From contig CAKUJD010000003.1 in the NCBI GenBank assembly GCA_934661195.1, forward strand, positions 310,001-374,000: 64,000 nt of DNA. The letters run 5' to 3'. The translations under genes and the position numbers were made by a program. How positions within the stretch are numbered: the stretch's first letter is position 1; each line of letters starts with the position of its first letter. Source of the stretch: an uncultured Muribaculaceae bacterium. Lineage in GTDB: Bacteria > Bacteroidota > Bacteroidia > Bacteroidales > Muribaculaceae. The notes beneath the pieces are model-generated. The model saw only the letters and a list, made by a program, of their open reading frames with translations, was not told where the DNA came from and did not search any database. Below are positions 29,801 to 37,359 of the stretch, one piece after another.

Positions 29801-29944
29801 GCCATTGTCAAGACCGACTACTACACCGTGAGCGGTGTGGCTCTGGGCTCGCAGCGTCCCGACGCTGCAGGCGTCTACATTGCCAAGGACTACTACACCA
29901 ACGGCAAGAGCGCTGCCCACAAGATTGTGGTGAGCGGAAAGTAA
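23804..29944 (+). CDS. Giant secreted GLUG-repeat beta-helix protein 1
   Basis: 2046 residues. Signal peptide (cleavage after TQA, about residue 21); a linker rich in Ala/Gln/Lys; an N-terminal domain (about 110-390) shared with the proteins at 41596 and 63538 (KIYDHSTYGPVWACSMD). Then three long modules begin with G.GT..PF.I.S..DL..... (about residues 400, 910 and 1350), each followed by Asn-rich strands and many GLUG-type repeats of 20-25 residues (CYNTGDV....Y.GG..G). These are typical of right-handed beta-helices in surface adhesins. The end (TVSGVALGSQRPDAAGVYIAKDYY..KIVVSGK) is a short T9SS-like tail. Probably a surface-anchored or secreted adhesin; ligand unknown. Confidence 0.85.
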   Translation: MTKKLLFGLLLTSMAVTATQAQTQVIEQAAQLRSITSHGGAGATVAASSTASQDAEAVKVIQAKIAQSRQAGQPKAAVATVEESVKAERAKGLGQPAGKYTAGSWQVTNKGGARRASKAPATLPDVLHAAEYDTKYSDGTTTVSGIATFKKTDDTHAVLYNLWGLSDTLQCTYDQASGTVAVTPAKIYDHSTYGPVWACSMDLNKRVYSTSTPITGTIGADGTITLGSWGVIVTTGESQGGSFGIFSKSEFRPTNATISETIYNGKSATNTDSVRTYPVYINQTYDNQVDIVNFTNNGAVVKMRLKPDKSVSISPQRIFTNMLYGPFNCYPANWAKSKSAQKGNMLGTGTDTEINFGNYGVFCQASQSTRALGVLSATIKFSNGVVKYPTPSVQDWKGDGTEASPFIISTPSQLNAFADDVNSGNDYKGKYVKLCNDLDLSSSTMAYTPVGTESTPFRGSFNGGGNMVKNLYINVGAEDYQGLFGVADSTSSISNLKMQDATIVTAGTYAGTVAGKCSGTMTDITVDGSNITATGYGAAGVVGYFNGPKLTNCQFNGSITGAGENGGVAGTIAGQAVASNLAAHGSITVTSLASSMWKSLGGVAGSLLPGKQCNSLLTDSYSDMQLTDKSGNAYVGGVVGEVLDATLQRSFNAGPISAASTTSSSSTKGAVGGVAGDVYGGNVYDCYNGNLVLNSGNSTSVGGVIGYIPNPSYTTDTHGNKEYSYLSNVKRCFNYGQVRNGAVYEKMGVYGTAYSDSIFTDVYHDQQMVGTIMPASAKRMEQTTAQLTSGKAYNGFDASVWTFTNGLYPRLKAMESTNAAYLSAAPISFKNGENVTKVRSTFKVSTANDIYWKLYNGSTFADETSGLKIAGDSVTVKSTYSNEVLVALSKADNSIVKMYSLATVNPTLFSGSGTEADPYLIKSKADLEAMDEGISKYGQTFKGDFFKQTNDIDATGFGGIGMGGNSARQFNATYDGGGHAIHNLKIDGVVYGADGKADNKQSLIAVSLFGFIGTNGTVKNLAMASDCSFKAYNYASGIAAVNYGRVTNCKNYADVTTSYNYAGGVVALNQPDAVVDGCYNAGHILTGNSYAAGIAAYSLGTVQYCQNDGYIEGDSVDASHKANSQYQVAGIVATNGSESLIRGNINSGSIYANRTVGGITTAAVQKGTIEHNINYGTVERSKAGDAARGAVLATAPGASYAVANNYYDTQIGYYGAAASSSIGGATGVNTSVLTSGKAIEGFESDRYDWSEGLYPVIKAFKDEPAAIANRKMVVTFADGQNADDVYTDATLYKASDLQWTLESGKNFIAANGVLKVNLTADTTSLRDVLTAKVGNYSKVIALRAMPNVFEGQGTADEPFLIKSKDDMLKLAKFTNTEAYPFSGRHFKVLNDIDFGSTTYECVGVDAGNFNGDFNGNGKKFMNINNTYTSTQSNRGLFGNVGPQGAVHDLTVASGTITSYRYNGAVAGNVYGKVYNCQNYANIYSESSAAAGIAGYVKNGGSVVNCQNHGKVDSKGNYLAGIAYYVEKGALVENCENDTTIGYEKKNGVGGIATYSYGTIRNCVNKGTLAGLSTIGGILANSYGGDSILYCTNEGEIQSTGSSVGGILGTGRKSLAPVVITGCHNTAAVTGKGYLGGVAGRLYEGSVLTDCYNTGDVTSISSTNIGGVAGALAGGNGYVSSMTRCYNTGNIISAGQYTGGVVGDNDEETYYEDCYNTGDIISSANYAAGFAGGMSGKAVNCYNTGNVEASGYGIGGFGGIGGGEIHNCFNLGNVTSTSAANSYGVAGGLWGYGRCKIYNSYNMGKVSGQGYVGGIAGGTFDGFTLVNSYNAGEIATPDTTHSGNICPINNDKELYLTNVYYDTDVNKGFTPSNTDAMAKGVSTRDLALCNALEGDTVFTLIPGMYPTIKAQAQNELANWFAAVPVVGEGEDYQHVRSAFTVGTPAGTVWTTSEHLFLKDGKVDSNENGAAWVTKTYGDRVKTYNLVIERATGVDGIGTDAAIVKTDYYTVSGVALGSQRPDAAGVYIAKDYYTNGKSAAHKIVVSGK

Positions 29945-29973
29945 CGAAGAGTAGCACTACCCTATAAGCGAAA

Positions 29974-30014
29974 CGCGGGGAGCGGCCAAGCGGCCGTTCC
30001 CCGCGCTCGTTTTC
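29974..30014. terminator. Bidirectional terminator between GLUG protein 1 and Nramp gene
   Basis: CGCGGGGAGCGGCC stem against CGGCCGTTCCCCGCG, T4 on the right; lies between convergent genes. Confidence 0.7.
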
Positions 30015-30024
30015 TGTAGAGCCC

Positions 30025-31287
30025 CTACATCAGCACATCGGCCAGCAGCCACAGGTTGAGGACTGTGACCACGGCGGCAAGGGCATAGAGGAAGCACTTG
30101 TTGGGCAGGCTGTTGGCATAGCGGCCCATTACGCGGCGCGACGAGGTGAGCCCCACTTGCAGAAACATGGTGAAGGGCAGCTGCACGCTGAGCAGCATCT
30201 GCGAGTAGAGCAGCCCCTTAAAGGGGTCGCCCACCAGCATGATGCACACCACGGCAAGGCCAAGCGACAGAGATATGCCCGTCACCGAGTGGGCGTCGCG
30301 CGGATGATACTGCTCGCCAAACATGCCCGAAAATATGCAGCCAGCCGCCATGCCGCTGGTGATGGTGCTTGAGATGCCCGCCAGCAGCAAAGCCAGGGCA
30401 AAGATGCCGGCAGCATTGCCGCCAAGCAGCGGAGTGAGCAAGGCCTGCGCCTGCGAGAGGTCGGCCACCGACTGGTGGGCGGCGTGGAAGGTGGTGGCGG
30501 CAAGCAGAATCATGGCGCTGTTGATGGCCCAGCCCACTATCATCGAAAACAGGGTGTCGAACAGCTCATACTTCAGCGCGCGCTCAATGCCGCCGCGGCC
30601 CGTGCGGTTGATTTGGCGGCTCTGCACCAGCTCGGAGTGCAAATAGAGGTTGTGCGGCATCACCACCGCGCCCAGCACCGACATCACTATGAGCAGGCTG
30701 CCCTGCTCCACGCTGGGCACCACCCAGCCGTGCACAGCCGCCGGCCAGTCGATTTTCACCAAAAACAGCTCGTAGATAAACGACAGGCCTATCATCGACA
30801 CAAAGGTGATGATCATGCGCTCGATGCGCTTGTAGGAGTTGGTGAACAGCAGCACGGCCACAGCTGCCGCCGACAGCAGCGCACCCCACACGATGGGCAC
30901 GCCCAGCAGCATTTGCAGCGCTATGGCCGCACCCAAAATCTCGGCCAGCGAGGTGGAGATGCTGGCCATGAACGCCGTAGCCAGAATGGGACGCGACACC
31001 CACTGCGGAGCATAGCGCTCGGCGGCCTCGCTAAGGCACAGACCGGTGACGATGCCCAGATGGGCCACATTGTGCTGCAGGGCGATGAGCATGATGGTCG
31101 ACAGCGTGACCACCCACAGCAGCGCATAGCCGTAGTCGGAGCCGGCGGCGAAATTGCTGGCCCAATTGCCGGGGTCGATGAAGCCCACAGTCACCAGCAG
31201 GCCAGGACCGATGTTTCGGATAATGTCGATTGCGCCAAAGCCCTTGGGACGGCCCTCGGTGCGCAGAATATTGATGATGCTTCTCAT
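30025..31287 (-). CDS. mntH: Nramp-family divalent metal transporter
   Basis: 420 residues, 11 predicted helices. Metal-binding residues are in place: helix 1 DPGNWAS and helix 6 VVMPHNLYLHS; also STITSGMAAGCIFSGMFG. It takes up Mn(II) or Fe(II) with protons at the inner membrane. A -7 element lies 27 bp before the start; no adjacent MntR or Fur gene is present. mntH is used as the family symbol; specificity for Mn over Fe is not shown. Confidence 0.92.
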   Translation of the reverse strand: MRSIINILRTEGRPKGFGAIDIIRNIGPGLLVTVGFIDPGNWASNFAAGSDYGYALLWVVTLSTIMLIALQHNVAHLGIVTGLCLSEAAERYAPQWVSRPILATAFMASISTSLAEILGAAIALQMLLGVPIVWGALLSAAAVAVLLFTNSYKRIERMIITFVSMIGLSFIYELFLVKIDWPAAVHGWVVPSVEQGSLLIVMSVLGAVVMPHNLYLHSELVQSRQINRTGRGGIERALKYELFDTLFSMIVGWAINSAMILLAATTFHAAHQSVADLSQAQALLTPLLGGNAAGIFALALLLAGISSTITSGMAAGCIFSGMFGEQYHPRDAHSVTGISLSLGLAVVCIMLVGDPFKGLLYSQMLLSVQLPFTMFLQVGLTSSRRVMGRYANSLPNKCFLYALAAVVTVLNLWLLADVLM

Positions 31288-31313
31288 AAATTGTGCTTTT
31301 TGCTATTTTCCGG

Positions 31314-31321
31314 CAAAGTTA
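31314..31321 (-). promoter_or_regulatory. -7 element for the Nramp gene
   Basis: TAACTTTG on the minus strand, 27 bp from the start codon. Confidence 0.55.
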
Positions 31322-31499
31322 AGGGCGCAGTGTGAATTGCGCAATCCCCACAAGCGGCTATTTTTTGGCACGATTGTTGCTTATATTGTACATAGAAGTC
31401 CACAACGGGCTTTAATTTTCCTTATTTAATCACCTGGAGGCAGGCCAGTGGCGTGAGTATGCACCTCACAGCCCCGCCTCCAAAAAAACATTTTTCGCA

Positions 31500-32336
31500 A
31501 TGAAACCCACAAAAAACCGCATGTACTGCGTTGCATGCCAGCGACCAAAGATGCACTTTGAGTCGAAAAAGAAGGCCGACAACTTTATTAAGTTCAACGC
31601 GGCCGAAATGATTAGCGAGGGCCTTAAAGCACCCGTGAGAAGCTACTACTGCCAGCTGTGCGGGGCGTGGCACGTGACCAGCAACCCCTCAATGGCCGCC
31701 GGAGAAAGACTCGACCGGCGCGACAAGGGGATAGCACGGCGCATCGACCAAGAAATGGTGTGTGAAGCAGAATTCAAAGCCCGCATGGAACGGCTGAATG
31801 AAATGTGGGACGACTACAACTTTGCCGTTGGCCTATGCGACTTCTCAAAAGCGGCCGATGTGCTGAACAAAATTGAATCAGAGATTCCAACACACGCAAA
31901 AGAAAAGAAGCAGATTAAACGGGTTACGGCTCAGCGCACCAAAGTTGCTGCAGAGCGCGCACGCCTCAACCGGCTCAACGAACTGGCTGTCCTTAGCAAA
32001 GAGGAGCAACGCAAACTGGTTGACACCACCGAAGATGCCGGGGCGAAAGAAAGAATCAAAAAAGACCTGCAAATAATCAATTCAATAAGGCTGGTGCATG
32101 ACGTGTTTGCCAAGCAAGAGAGCCTGATTGCATGCAACGATGTGGAGCTCGTTAGCGAAATAGTGGAAAAGTGCAGGCAGTATATAAAATTAGGCACCAC
32201 AGGCTCGAAACGCGCTAAAGGGCTACTAAACAAGCGCCTTGACGAAATAATGCACAGCAGAAAGCAGCGAATAATCAACGATGAGTGGGGCGACTGGTTA
32301 TTCGGACCAACACATGCCACTCAGCCAGCGTCATAA
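31500..32336 (+). CDS. Zinc-ribbon N-terminal, coiled-coil protein of unknown function
   Basis: 278 residues. N-terminal zinc-ribbon candidate: C10xxC (YCVACQRPKMHFESKKKA) and a second pair in YYCQLCGAWHVTS about 40 residues later. The rest is highly charged and helical (residues 90-180 rich in Lys/Glu/Ala/Arg, coiled-coil like). Similar small ribbons with C-x2-C-x-x-WH occur in phage and plasmid proteins. No catalytic motif. It is followed at once by a run of dispersed repeats, which suggests an accessory gene. Confidence 0.65.
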   Translation: MKPTKNRMYCVACQRPKMHFESKKKADNFIKFNAAEMISEGLKAPVRSYYCQLCGAWHVTSNPSMAAGERLDRRDKGIARRIDQEMVCEAEFKARMERLNEMWDDYNFAVGLCDFSKAADVLNKIESEIPTHAKEKKQIKRVTAQRTKVAAERARLNRLNELAVLSKEEQRKLVDTTEDAGAKERIKKDLQIINSIRLVHDVFAKQESLIACNDVELVSEIVEKCRQYIKLGTTGSKRAKGLLNKRLDEIMHSRKQRIINDEWGDWLFGPTHATQPAS

Positions 32337-32354
32337 ACGTTTGTGGCGGTGGTC

Positions 32355-32437
32355 GCATTCCGCTGGAATGCATTGGCTGAGGGTGGCCGTTTGCAGGCAT
32401 TTCGCGTCGGCCAAGGCCATCGCTGCATACCTGCCGA
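32355..32437. repeat. GCATTCC palindrome plus GCAGGCATTTCGCG block
   Basis: GCATTCCGCTGGAATGC is followed 23 bp later by GCAGGCATTTCGCGTCGGCC and CTGCATACCTGCC. The same two-part layout is found at 38554-38633. Confidence 0.7.
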
Positions 32438-32504
32438 CACCCATCCAATCCATAAACGGGGTTAATGCACCCTCTCGTAATCAGTTGAATTAAAGCGAAT
32501 TAGC

Positions 32505-32529
32505 TGTAGGGACGCGGCATGCCGCGTCC
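32505..32529. repeat. 20-bp palindromic repeat (TGTAG flank left)
   Basis: Perfect core GGACGCGGCATGCCGCGTCC at 32510-32529 preceded by TGTAG. Confidence 0.85.
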
Positions 32530-32596
32530 AACGGGAATAACGCATTTATTCGTGGGAATTATGTGGATGAGTTGGTGTCGACTGATTGGTGGTTTT

Positions 32597-32636
32597 GGGG
32601 CTACGCCCATTGGACGCGGCATGCCGCGTCCCTACA
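32597..32636. repeat. 20-bp palindromic repeat (GGGGCTACGCCC flank left)
   Basis: Perfect core at 32612-32631 followed by CTACAG; inverted relative to the copy at 32510, so the pair can form a long stem. Confidence 0.85.
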
Positions 32637-32711
32637 GATAATACTCTGAAAATTAGCAAATTAAGTACTGCACATTGGCTACTTTAAGTCCTAATCTTTC
32701 TACTGTAAACC

Positions 32712-33455
32712 TTACTTGCGGTAGATGAGGCGGGCAAGGCCGAAGAGGTAGCGGCGGAAGCCGGGACGATAGGCCAGCACGCGCTGGAACCAGCCCAAAT
32801 GGCGTCCCACGGTCTTCACCACCAGCCCAACGTAGACCATGGCAAACAGTGTGCCCACTCCCACTATCGACCACTGCCAGGCACCGAAAAAGCCGTAGCA
32901 GGCCACCACACCAAGTGCCACCAGCGAGGCGTCGACGCATATCTTCACCTTCGGAAACTCTATGCCTGTGACCTGGGTGATGGCCACAGGAAAGCCTTCG
33001 CCCGGCATGGTGACGCTGCCGCAACGCACCTCAAGCGCTATGCCAATGCCTAAAATCGTGCATCCGGCCACCTGCGCTGCCGCCTTGGCCAGCAGCGACT
33101 GCGGCACGAGCCACGCAGTGAGTGCCATGTTGAGGTCGATGAGCGATCCAAACACGAAGCCCACCAGCAGCTGGAACAGCTGCACCGGGTCGAAGCGGCG
33201 GCGCAGCACCAGCAGCTGCCCCACCACCAGCAGGGCGTTCATGGCGCATGTGTACTGGCCTATGGTGAGCGGCGACACCAGGCCTCGGGCGCCTGCCGAC
33301 TGAAACACGTAGGGCAGCACACTGATTACGCTCGACCCGAGCATTGAGCGCACACACACGGCCACGCCGGCAGTCATCACCCACAGCGAGCCCAGCAGCA
33401 GCAAGTGCTGCCAGCAAAACGACACTACCCTATCCTTTATTCCTGTTGCTCTCAT
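32712..33455 (-). CDS. YczE/YitT-like integral membrane protein
   Basis: 247 residues from ATG at 33455; a TTG ten codons earlier is possible. About five hydrophobic segments: LLLLGSLWVMTAGVAVCVRSMLG, IGQYTCAMNALLVVGQLLVL, LFQLLVGFVFGSLIDLNM, AQVAGCTILGIGIALEV, VDASLVALGVVACYGFF. The order (G....G...SV.P.V, QY...N.L.V..Q.LVLRRRF....L.Q..VG..FG..ID, G...PGEG.P.AI....G..F...K...D) fits the YczE/YyaS/DUF6198 group. Probable transporter-like protein of unknown substrate. Repeats on both sides. Confidence 0.7.
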   Translation of the reverse strand: MRATGIKDRVVSFCWQHLLLLGSLWVMTAGVAVCVRSMLGSSVISVLPYVFQSAGARGLVSPLTIGQYTCAMNALLVVGQLLVLRRRFDPVQLFQLLVGFVFGSLIDLNMALTAWLVPQSLLAKAAAQVAGCTILGIGIALEVRCGSVTMPGEGFPVAITQVTGIEFPKVKICVDASLVALGVVACYGFFGAWQWSIVGVGTLFAMVYVGLVVKTVGRHLGWFQRVLAYRPGFRRYLFGLARLIYRK

Positions 33456-33564
33456 CCTATCATTATATTTTTTCGCCAATAGCAAGCACCACTAGCGCAT
33501 AGAGGGCCAATGGTGCTGTTTTTTATTGCAAAATATAATTAACTAATATTCAGCAAATTGCGGC

Positions 33565-33584
33565 GGACGTGGCATGCCACGTCC
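33565..33584. repeat. 20-bp palindromic repeat variant
   Basis: GGACGTGGCATGCCACGTCC followed by CTACAG. A C-to-T change in one arm is matched by the complementary change in the other, so the stem is intact. Confidence 0.8.
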
Positions 33585-33623
33585 CTACAGCAATCGTCAC
33601 TGTGTGGCGCATTCACCACACGC

Positions 33624-35480
33624 CTACTTGCGGCGCTTGCTTTTTTTCTTAAACTTGTCGTAGTTGCCCGCGGGGGCCTCGGCGGTGCTCTGAGCCATCT
33701 TGCCGCGCTTGAATCCGCGCTCGGCATCGCGGCTGGTGCGCCGATCGGCAGTGCGGCCTTTGCGGCCGGCGCCAAACTCACGGCGGCGGCGCTCGGCGCG
33801 GTTCATTGCCACCTGGCCGCCGCTGCTTTCGGCGGCATAGTTCTTGTCGGGCGAGGCAATTTCAAGGTAGAGGCGCTTGCCGTAGAAGTCGGCGTTTTTG
33901 AGCGCGCTCACCACGCGGTGGGCGTCGGCCTGGCGCACATCAAACAGCGAGTAGCCGCTCATTAGGTCGATGCGGCCCAAATCCACACGCTGTCCGCGCG
34001 TGTTGGCGTTGATGAGCTGAATCAGGTCGGGGGCGAAAAATCCGTCGGCCTTGCCTGCGTTGATATACACGCGCTCATATCCCGGTTCGGCAGTGCGGCG
34101 GTCCTTCTCCTGCTGCGAAGGCTTCTCATACTTTTTGCGCTGCTTCTTCTCGGGCACGTAGTCGAGCACCGGGGCGTTTTTGTAGTATTCCAGCAGGCGG
34201 TTGAACTCCAGCGACAGCACGCGCTTAAGCAAGTCCTCGCTGCTGAGCCACGACAGCTTCTTCACCACACCGGGCAGATAGTCGGCAATGTCGTCTTCCT
34301 TCACCTCCACCTTTTCGAGGCGGTCGGCGAGATTGAACAGCTGCTTCTCGATGATGTCTTCGGGCTTGGGCACGTCGCGGCGCTCAAACTGCTTTTGCAT
34401 GTGCTTCTCAATGTCGCGCAGCTTGCCGCGCTCGCGGCTGTGGATTATGGCAATCGACACGCCCGTCTTGCCGGCGCGGCCGGTGCGGCCGCTGCGGTGA
34501 ATGTACACATCGTTGTCGTCAGGCAGACTGAAGCTGATCACGTGCGTGAGGTCGCTCACATCAAGGCCGCGCGCAGCCACGTCGGTAGCCACCAGCAGCT
34601 GCAGATTGTGCTCGCGAAACTTCTTCATCACCGCGTCGCGCTGCGCCTGCGAGAGGTCGCCGTGCAGGGCGTCGGCGTCGTAGCCGTCTTCAAGCAGCTG
34701 CGAGGCCACCTCCTGGGTGGTGGCGCGCGTGCGGCAGAATATTATGCCGTAGATGTTGGGCAGATAGTCGACTATGCGCTTTAGGGCGGCATACTTGTCG
34801 CGGGCATTCACCATATAGTAGATGTGGCGCACCGTCTGTGCGCCCTCGTTGCGCGAGCCCACCACATACTCCTGCGGGTTGTGCATGTAGCGGCTTGCTA
34901 TGGCCGAGATTTCGGGGGGCATTGTGGCCGAGAACAGCAGCATCTTGCGCTGCTCGGGCACGTGGCTCAGAATCTCGTTGATGTCGTCCACAAAGCCCAT
35001 GTTCAGCATTTCATCGGCCTCATCGAGGATCACAGTGTTGACATTGGCAAGGTCAATTTTGCCGCGCTTGATGAGGTCGAGCAGTCGGCCAGGAGTGGCC
35101 ACCACCACCTGCACGCCGCGGCGCAGCGCCTTGATTTGCACATCGATGTTCGAACCGCCGTACACGGCCAGCAGGTTGAGGCCGCTGGTGTATTTGGCGT
35201 AGTCGGTGAGGTCGCGGCACGTCTGCAGGCACAGCTCGCGCGTCGGGTCGAGGATCAGCGCCTGCACTGTGGGCGATGATGTGTCGACGCGCTGCAGCGT
35301 GGGCAGGCCAAACGCCGCGGTCTTGCCCGTGCCCGTCTGGGCAAGCGCCACCACGTCGCTGTCTTCGTTAAGTAAATGTGGAATCACCTTTTCCTGCACT
35401 GGCATAGGACTCTCATATCCTATTTCCGAAATAGCGCGAAGCAGATCCTCTCGGACCCCTAAATCTTTAAATGTCGTCAT
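33624..35480 (-). CDS. deaD: DEAD-box RNA helicase (DeaD/CsdA type)
   Basis: 618 residues. All helicase motifs visible: Q motif (PMPVQEKVIP), AQTGTGKT, PTREL, TPGRLLDL, DEAD, SAT, IFCRTR, ATDVAARGLDV and HRSGRTGRAGKTG. After the core comes a DbpA-type RNA-binding domain (about 470-550, RVYINAGKADGFFAPDLIQLINANT) and a basic low-complexity tail rich in Arg/Lys that probably binds RNA non-specifically. It unwinds RNA duplexes in ribosome assembly and mRNA turnover. Single gene with its own promoter. Confidence 0.93.
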   Translation of the reverse strand: MTTFKDLGVREDLLRAISEIGYESPMPVQEKVIPHLLNEDSDVVALAQTGTGKTAAFGLPTLQRVDTSSPTVQALILDPTRELCLQTCRDLTDYAKYTSGLNLLAVYGGSNIDVQIKALRRGVQVVVATPGRLLDLIKRGKIDLANVNTVILDEADEMLNMGFVDDINEILSHVPEQRKMLLFSATMPPEISAIASRYMHNPQEYVVGSRNEGAQTVRHIYYMVNARDKYAALKRIVDYLPNIYGIIFCRTRATTQEVASQLLEDGYDADALHGDLSQAQRDAVMKKFREHNLQLLVATDVAARGLDVSDLTHVISFSLPDDNDVYIHRSGRTGRAGKTGVSIAIIHSRERGKLRDIEKHMQKQFERRDVPKPEDIIEKQLFNLADRLEKVEVKEDDIADYLPGVVKKLSWLSSEDLLKRVLSLEFNRLLEYYKNAPVLDYVPEKKQRKKYEKPSQQEKDRRTAEPGYERVYINAGKADGFFAPDLIQLINANTRGQRVDLGRIDLMSGYSLFDVRQADAHRVVSALKNADFYGKRLYLEIASPDKNYAAESSGGQVAMNRAERRRREFGAGRKGRTADRRTSRDAERGFKRGKMAQSTAEAPAGNYDKFKKKSKRRK

Positions 35481-35511
35481 TCAGAATTGTTGTTGCGAAT
35501 AAAATATTGCG

Positions 35512-35519
35512 CAAAGTTA
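35512..35519 (-). promoter_or_regulatory. -7 element for the DEAD-box helicase
   Basis: TAACTTTG on the minus strand, 32 bp before the start at 35480. Confidence 0.55.
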
Positions 35520-35638
35520 CAACAAATCCACGAAACCACGGCAAGCGTGCTTGCCCGATTGCAAGATTGTGAGTAACTTTATGCTGCCATTTGCGTTTTA
35601 ATGACATATTACACCCAGACATAACCACAAAAAACCGA

Positions 35639-36115
35639 ATGAATAACAGACCAATCAGACTAAAGGTGCGGCGGCTGCCCATGCACCGCCGCGACACCGA
35701 ATGCGTCGAACGGCTCACCAATCTGTGGGACCGCTCGGTGAGGACAACGCACCTCTTCCTCACCGACGACGACATAGCCGGACTGCGGCCGTGTGTGAGG
35801 CAGGCCATAAGCCTGGTGGCCGAATTTGCCGTGGTGAAGGCTGGACGCCGCACGGCGGGATTCATTGGTGTGGACAGCGGCAAGATAGAGATGCTGTTTG
35901 TCGACCCCGACTTTATGGGCCGCGGTGCCGGCCACTGCCTGCTCGAATGGGCGCGGCAGGAGTGCGGCGCACACCTCATCGACGTGAACGAGCAAAACGC
36001 CCACGCCGCGGCCATCTACCGCCACTGGGGTTTCGAAACCTACGAGCGCACCGCCACCGACGACCAGGGCAACCCCTTCCCCATCCTCAAAATGCAGCTT
36101 AAAGATTACAGTTGA
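35639..36115 (+). CDS. GNAT family N-acetyltransferase
   Basis: 158 residues from ATG at 35639 (MNNRPIRLKVRR). The GNAT core is clear: KIEMLFVDPDFMGRGAGHCLLEWA (motif A, Q/RxxGxG/A as MGRGAG) and DVNEQNAHAAAIYRHWGFETYERTATDDQGNPFPILKMQL (motif B and the YajL/PhnO-type end). It transfers an acetyl group from acetyl-CoA to an amine; substrate unknown. Confidence 0.88.
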   Translation: MNNRPIRLKVRRLPMHRRDTECVERLTNLWDRSVRTTHLFLTDDDIAGLRPCVRQAISLVAEFAVVKAGRRTAGFIGVDSGKIEMLFVDPDFMGRGAGHCLLEWARQECGAHLIDVNEQNAHAAAIYRHWGFETYERTATDDQGNPFPILKMQLKDYS

Positions 36116-36131
36116 AAGATTACAGTTGAGG
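36102..36131 (+). repeat. Tandem AAAGATTACAGTTGA repeat
   Basis: Two adjacent copies of AAGATTACAGTTGA spanning the stop of the acetyltransferase gene, so the C-terminal residues DYS come from the repeat. Confidence 0.6.
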
Positions 36132-36403
36132 GCTTAAGGTTGAAAGCACAAACCAGCGATTTAATTAATAAACAATTGAATACAAGCGATTTATGGTAGG
36201 GACGCGGCATGCCGCGTCCGGCGGGCGTAGCCCCCAATGGCGCAGTCCTCACCGCACTTGAGTGGCAGCATTAATTTTCCACAGATTGCACAGATTGCCA
36301 CAGATTTTTTGGGTGGATAGGCAAGCAGTGTGACTGTTAGGATTTTTCGACAAAAGACATGTTTCATGAAGGCGGGAGCTGTTGTGAAGCGGCTATAAAC
36401 ACT
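36116..36403. other. Spacer with dispersed repeats
   Basis: A 20-bp palindrome (36200-36219) followed by GGCGTAGCCCC, and a CCACAGATTGCACAGATTGCC block with the attached TTTTTTGGGTGGATAG and TTTTTCGACAAAAGACATG tracts (36279-36364). No genes. Confidence 0.65.
36196..36233. repeat. 20-bp palindromic repeat
   Basis: Perfect core 36200-36219 flanked by TAG on the left and GGCGTAGCCCC on the right. Confidence 0.85.
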
Positions 36404-36444
36404 GTGTCGGGGCTGGACTCCTTGATGGACTCCAGCCCCGACAC
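36404..36444 (-). terminator. Terminator of LRR protein 1
   Basis: GTGTCGGGGCTGGA..TCC pairs with GGA..TCCAGCCCCGACAC with one mismatch. The hairpin after the second LRR gene (49300-49340) has the same arms, so the terminator was duplicated with the gene. Confidence 0.75.
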
Positions 36445-36471
36445 ATTTGGGGTGTTTGCTACTTTGCGCCG

Positions 36472-37323
36472 TTAGCGGCGGTGCCGCGTCGTGCGGTTTC
36501 TATTTCCAGTCGTTTGCTTATTTGTCTTGTAAAACCACTCCCACGCATGATGGCTCCGATATGACGCCACAGACCCTGCCGGCACATTCAATCGGCAGCT
36601 GCGAAATCCAGCCGCTGTATCCCATGGAAATGCTGCGTAGGTGCATTGGGGTGCCACTTTTCTCAATGATTTAATCACCTTTAGGTTATAGCAGCTACTG
36701 AAGGCACCGTTTCCGATGCTGGCTAAAGAACTTGGCAGCGTTATTGATGTCAGTGATTTGCACATGCAGAAGGCGTATTCGGGTAGGCTTGTCAATGAAC
36801 TCGGCAATGTTACGGACCTCAAACTGCTGCATCCCACAAAAGCCCATTCACCTATGCTCGTCAATGAGTTGGGGAACATTACTGACGTCAGGCTGCTGCA
36901 ATCCTCAAATGCAAATTTCCCAATCGTCTTCAATGACTTTGGAAGTATCACTGACCTTAGACTGCTGCAACCGCCAAAAGCTTTTGTCCCAATTACAGTC
37001 AGTGTGCTTGGGAATGACACTGATGTAAGGCTTTGCGAACCACTGAAGGCGTTGTTCCCAATATAGGTTATGCCTTCTTTTATTATGATTCTGCTCACAT
37101 TCAGCTGCCGCCACTCCATGGGCGTGCGGTTGTCTTGAGTGTTGTAGTTAAACATGGCGCCGTGGCCGGATATTTCAAGGGTGTAGTATCCCTCGTTGCC
37201 TGCGGTTGGATATATTTTCCACTCTACGTTCATGCCACACTTGCCCGAATCGTCGGCGGTGGCGCTGAACGAGGCCAGCAGGGCCACTATGGCCACTGCC
37301 AGCAAACTGATTGTTTCTCTCAT
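36472..37323 (-). CDS. BspA-like leucine-rich repeat secreted protein 1
   Basis: 283 residues. Signal peptide MRETISLLAVAIVALLASFSATA; after a short N-terminal domain (CGMNVEWKIYP..YTLEISGHGAMFNY) come six to seven LRR_5 repeats of about 23 residues (SLTSVSFPSTLTVIGTKAFGGCSSL), and a C-terminal cap with a pair of Cys. A basic tail ends the protein. BspA-like proteins are surface adhesins that bind host or bacterial ligands. It shares signal peptide, cap and terminator with 48446-49276. It lies 36 bp after the frameshifted gene, probably in one transcript. Confidence 0.85.
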   Translation of the reverse strand: MRETISLLAVAIVALLASFSATADDSGKCGMNVEWKIYPTAGNEGYYTLEISGHGAMFNYNTQDNRTPMEWRQLNVSRIIIKEGITYIGNNAFSGSQSLTSVSFPSTLTVIGTKAFGGCSSLRSVILPKSLKTIGKFAFEDCSSLTSVMFPNSLTSIGEWAFVGCSSLRSVTLPSSLTSLPEYAFCMCKSLTSITLPSSLASIGNGAFSSCYNLKVIKSLRKVAPQCTYAAFPWDTAAGFRSCRLNVPAGSVASYRSHHAWEWFYKTNKQTTGNRNRTTRHRR

Positions 37324-37359
37324 TGTTGTGTTGTTTGTTGTTATATTGTTTGCTTTTTT

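Larger units (their letters stand above)
32337..32711. other. Gene-free spacer with composite repeats
   Basis: Contains the GCATTCCGCTGGAATGC palindrome (32355-32371), a GCAGGCATTTCGCGTCGGCC..CTGCATACCTGCC block (32394-32437), and two 20-bp palindromes about 100 bp apart in opposite orientation (32510-32529 and 32612-32631). No coding potential. Confidence 0.65.

Noticed and set aside
28781..29920. 379-codon open frame on the minus strand
   Set aside because: Antisense to the 3' part of giant GLUG protein 1; low-complexity His/Val/Ala composition and no family features.
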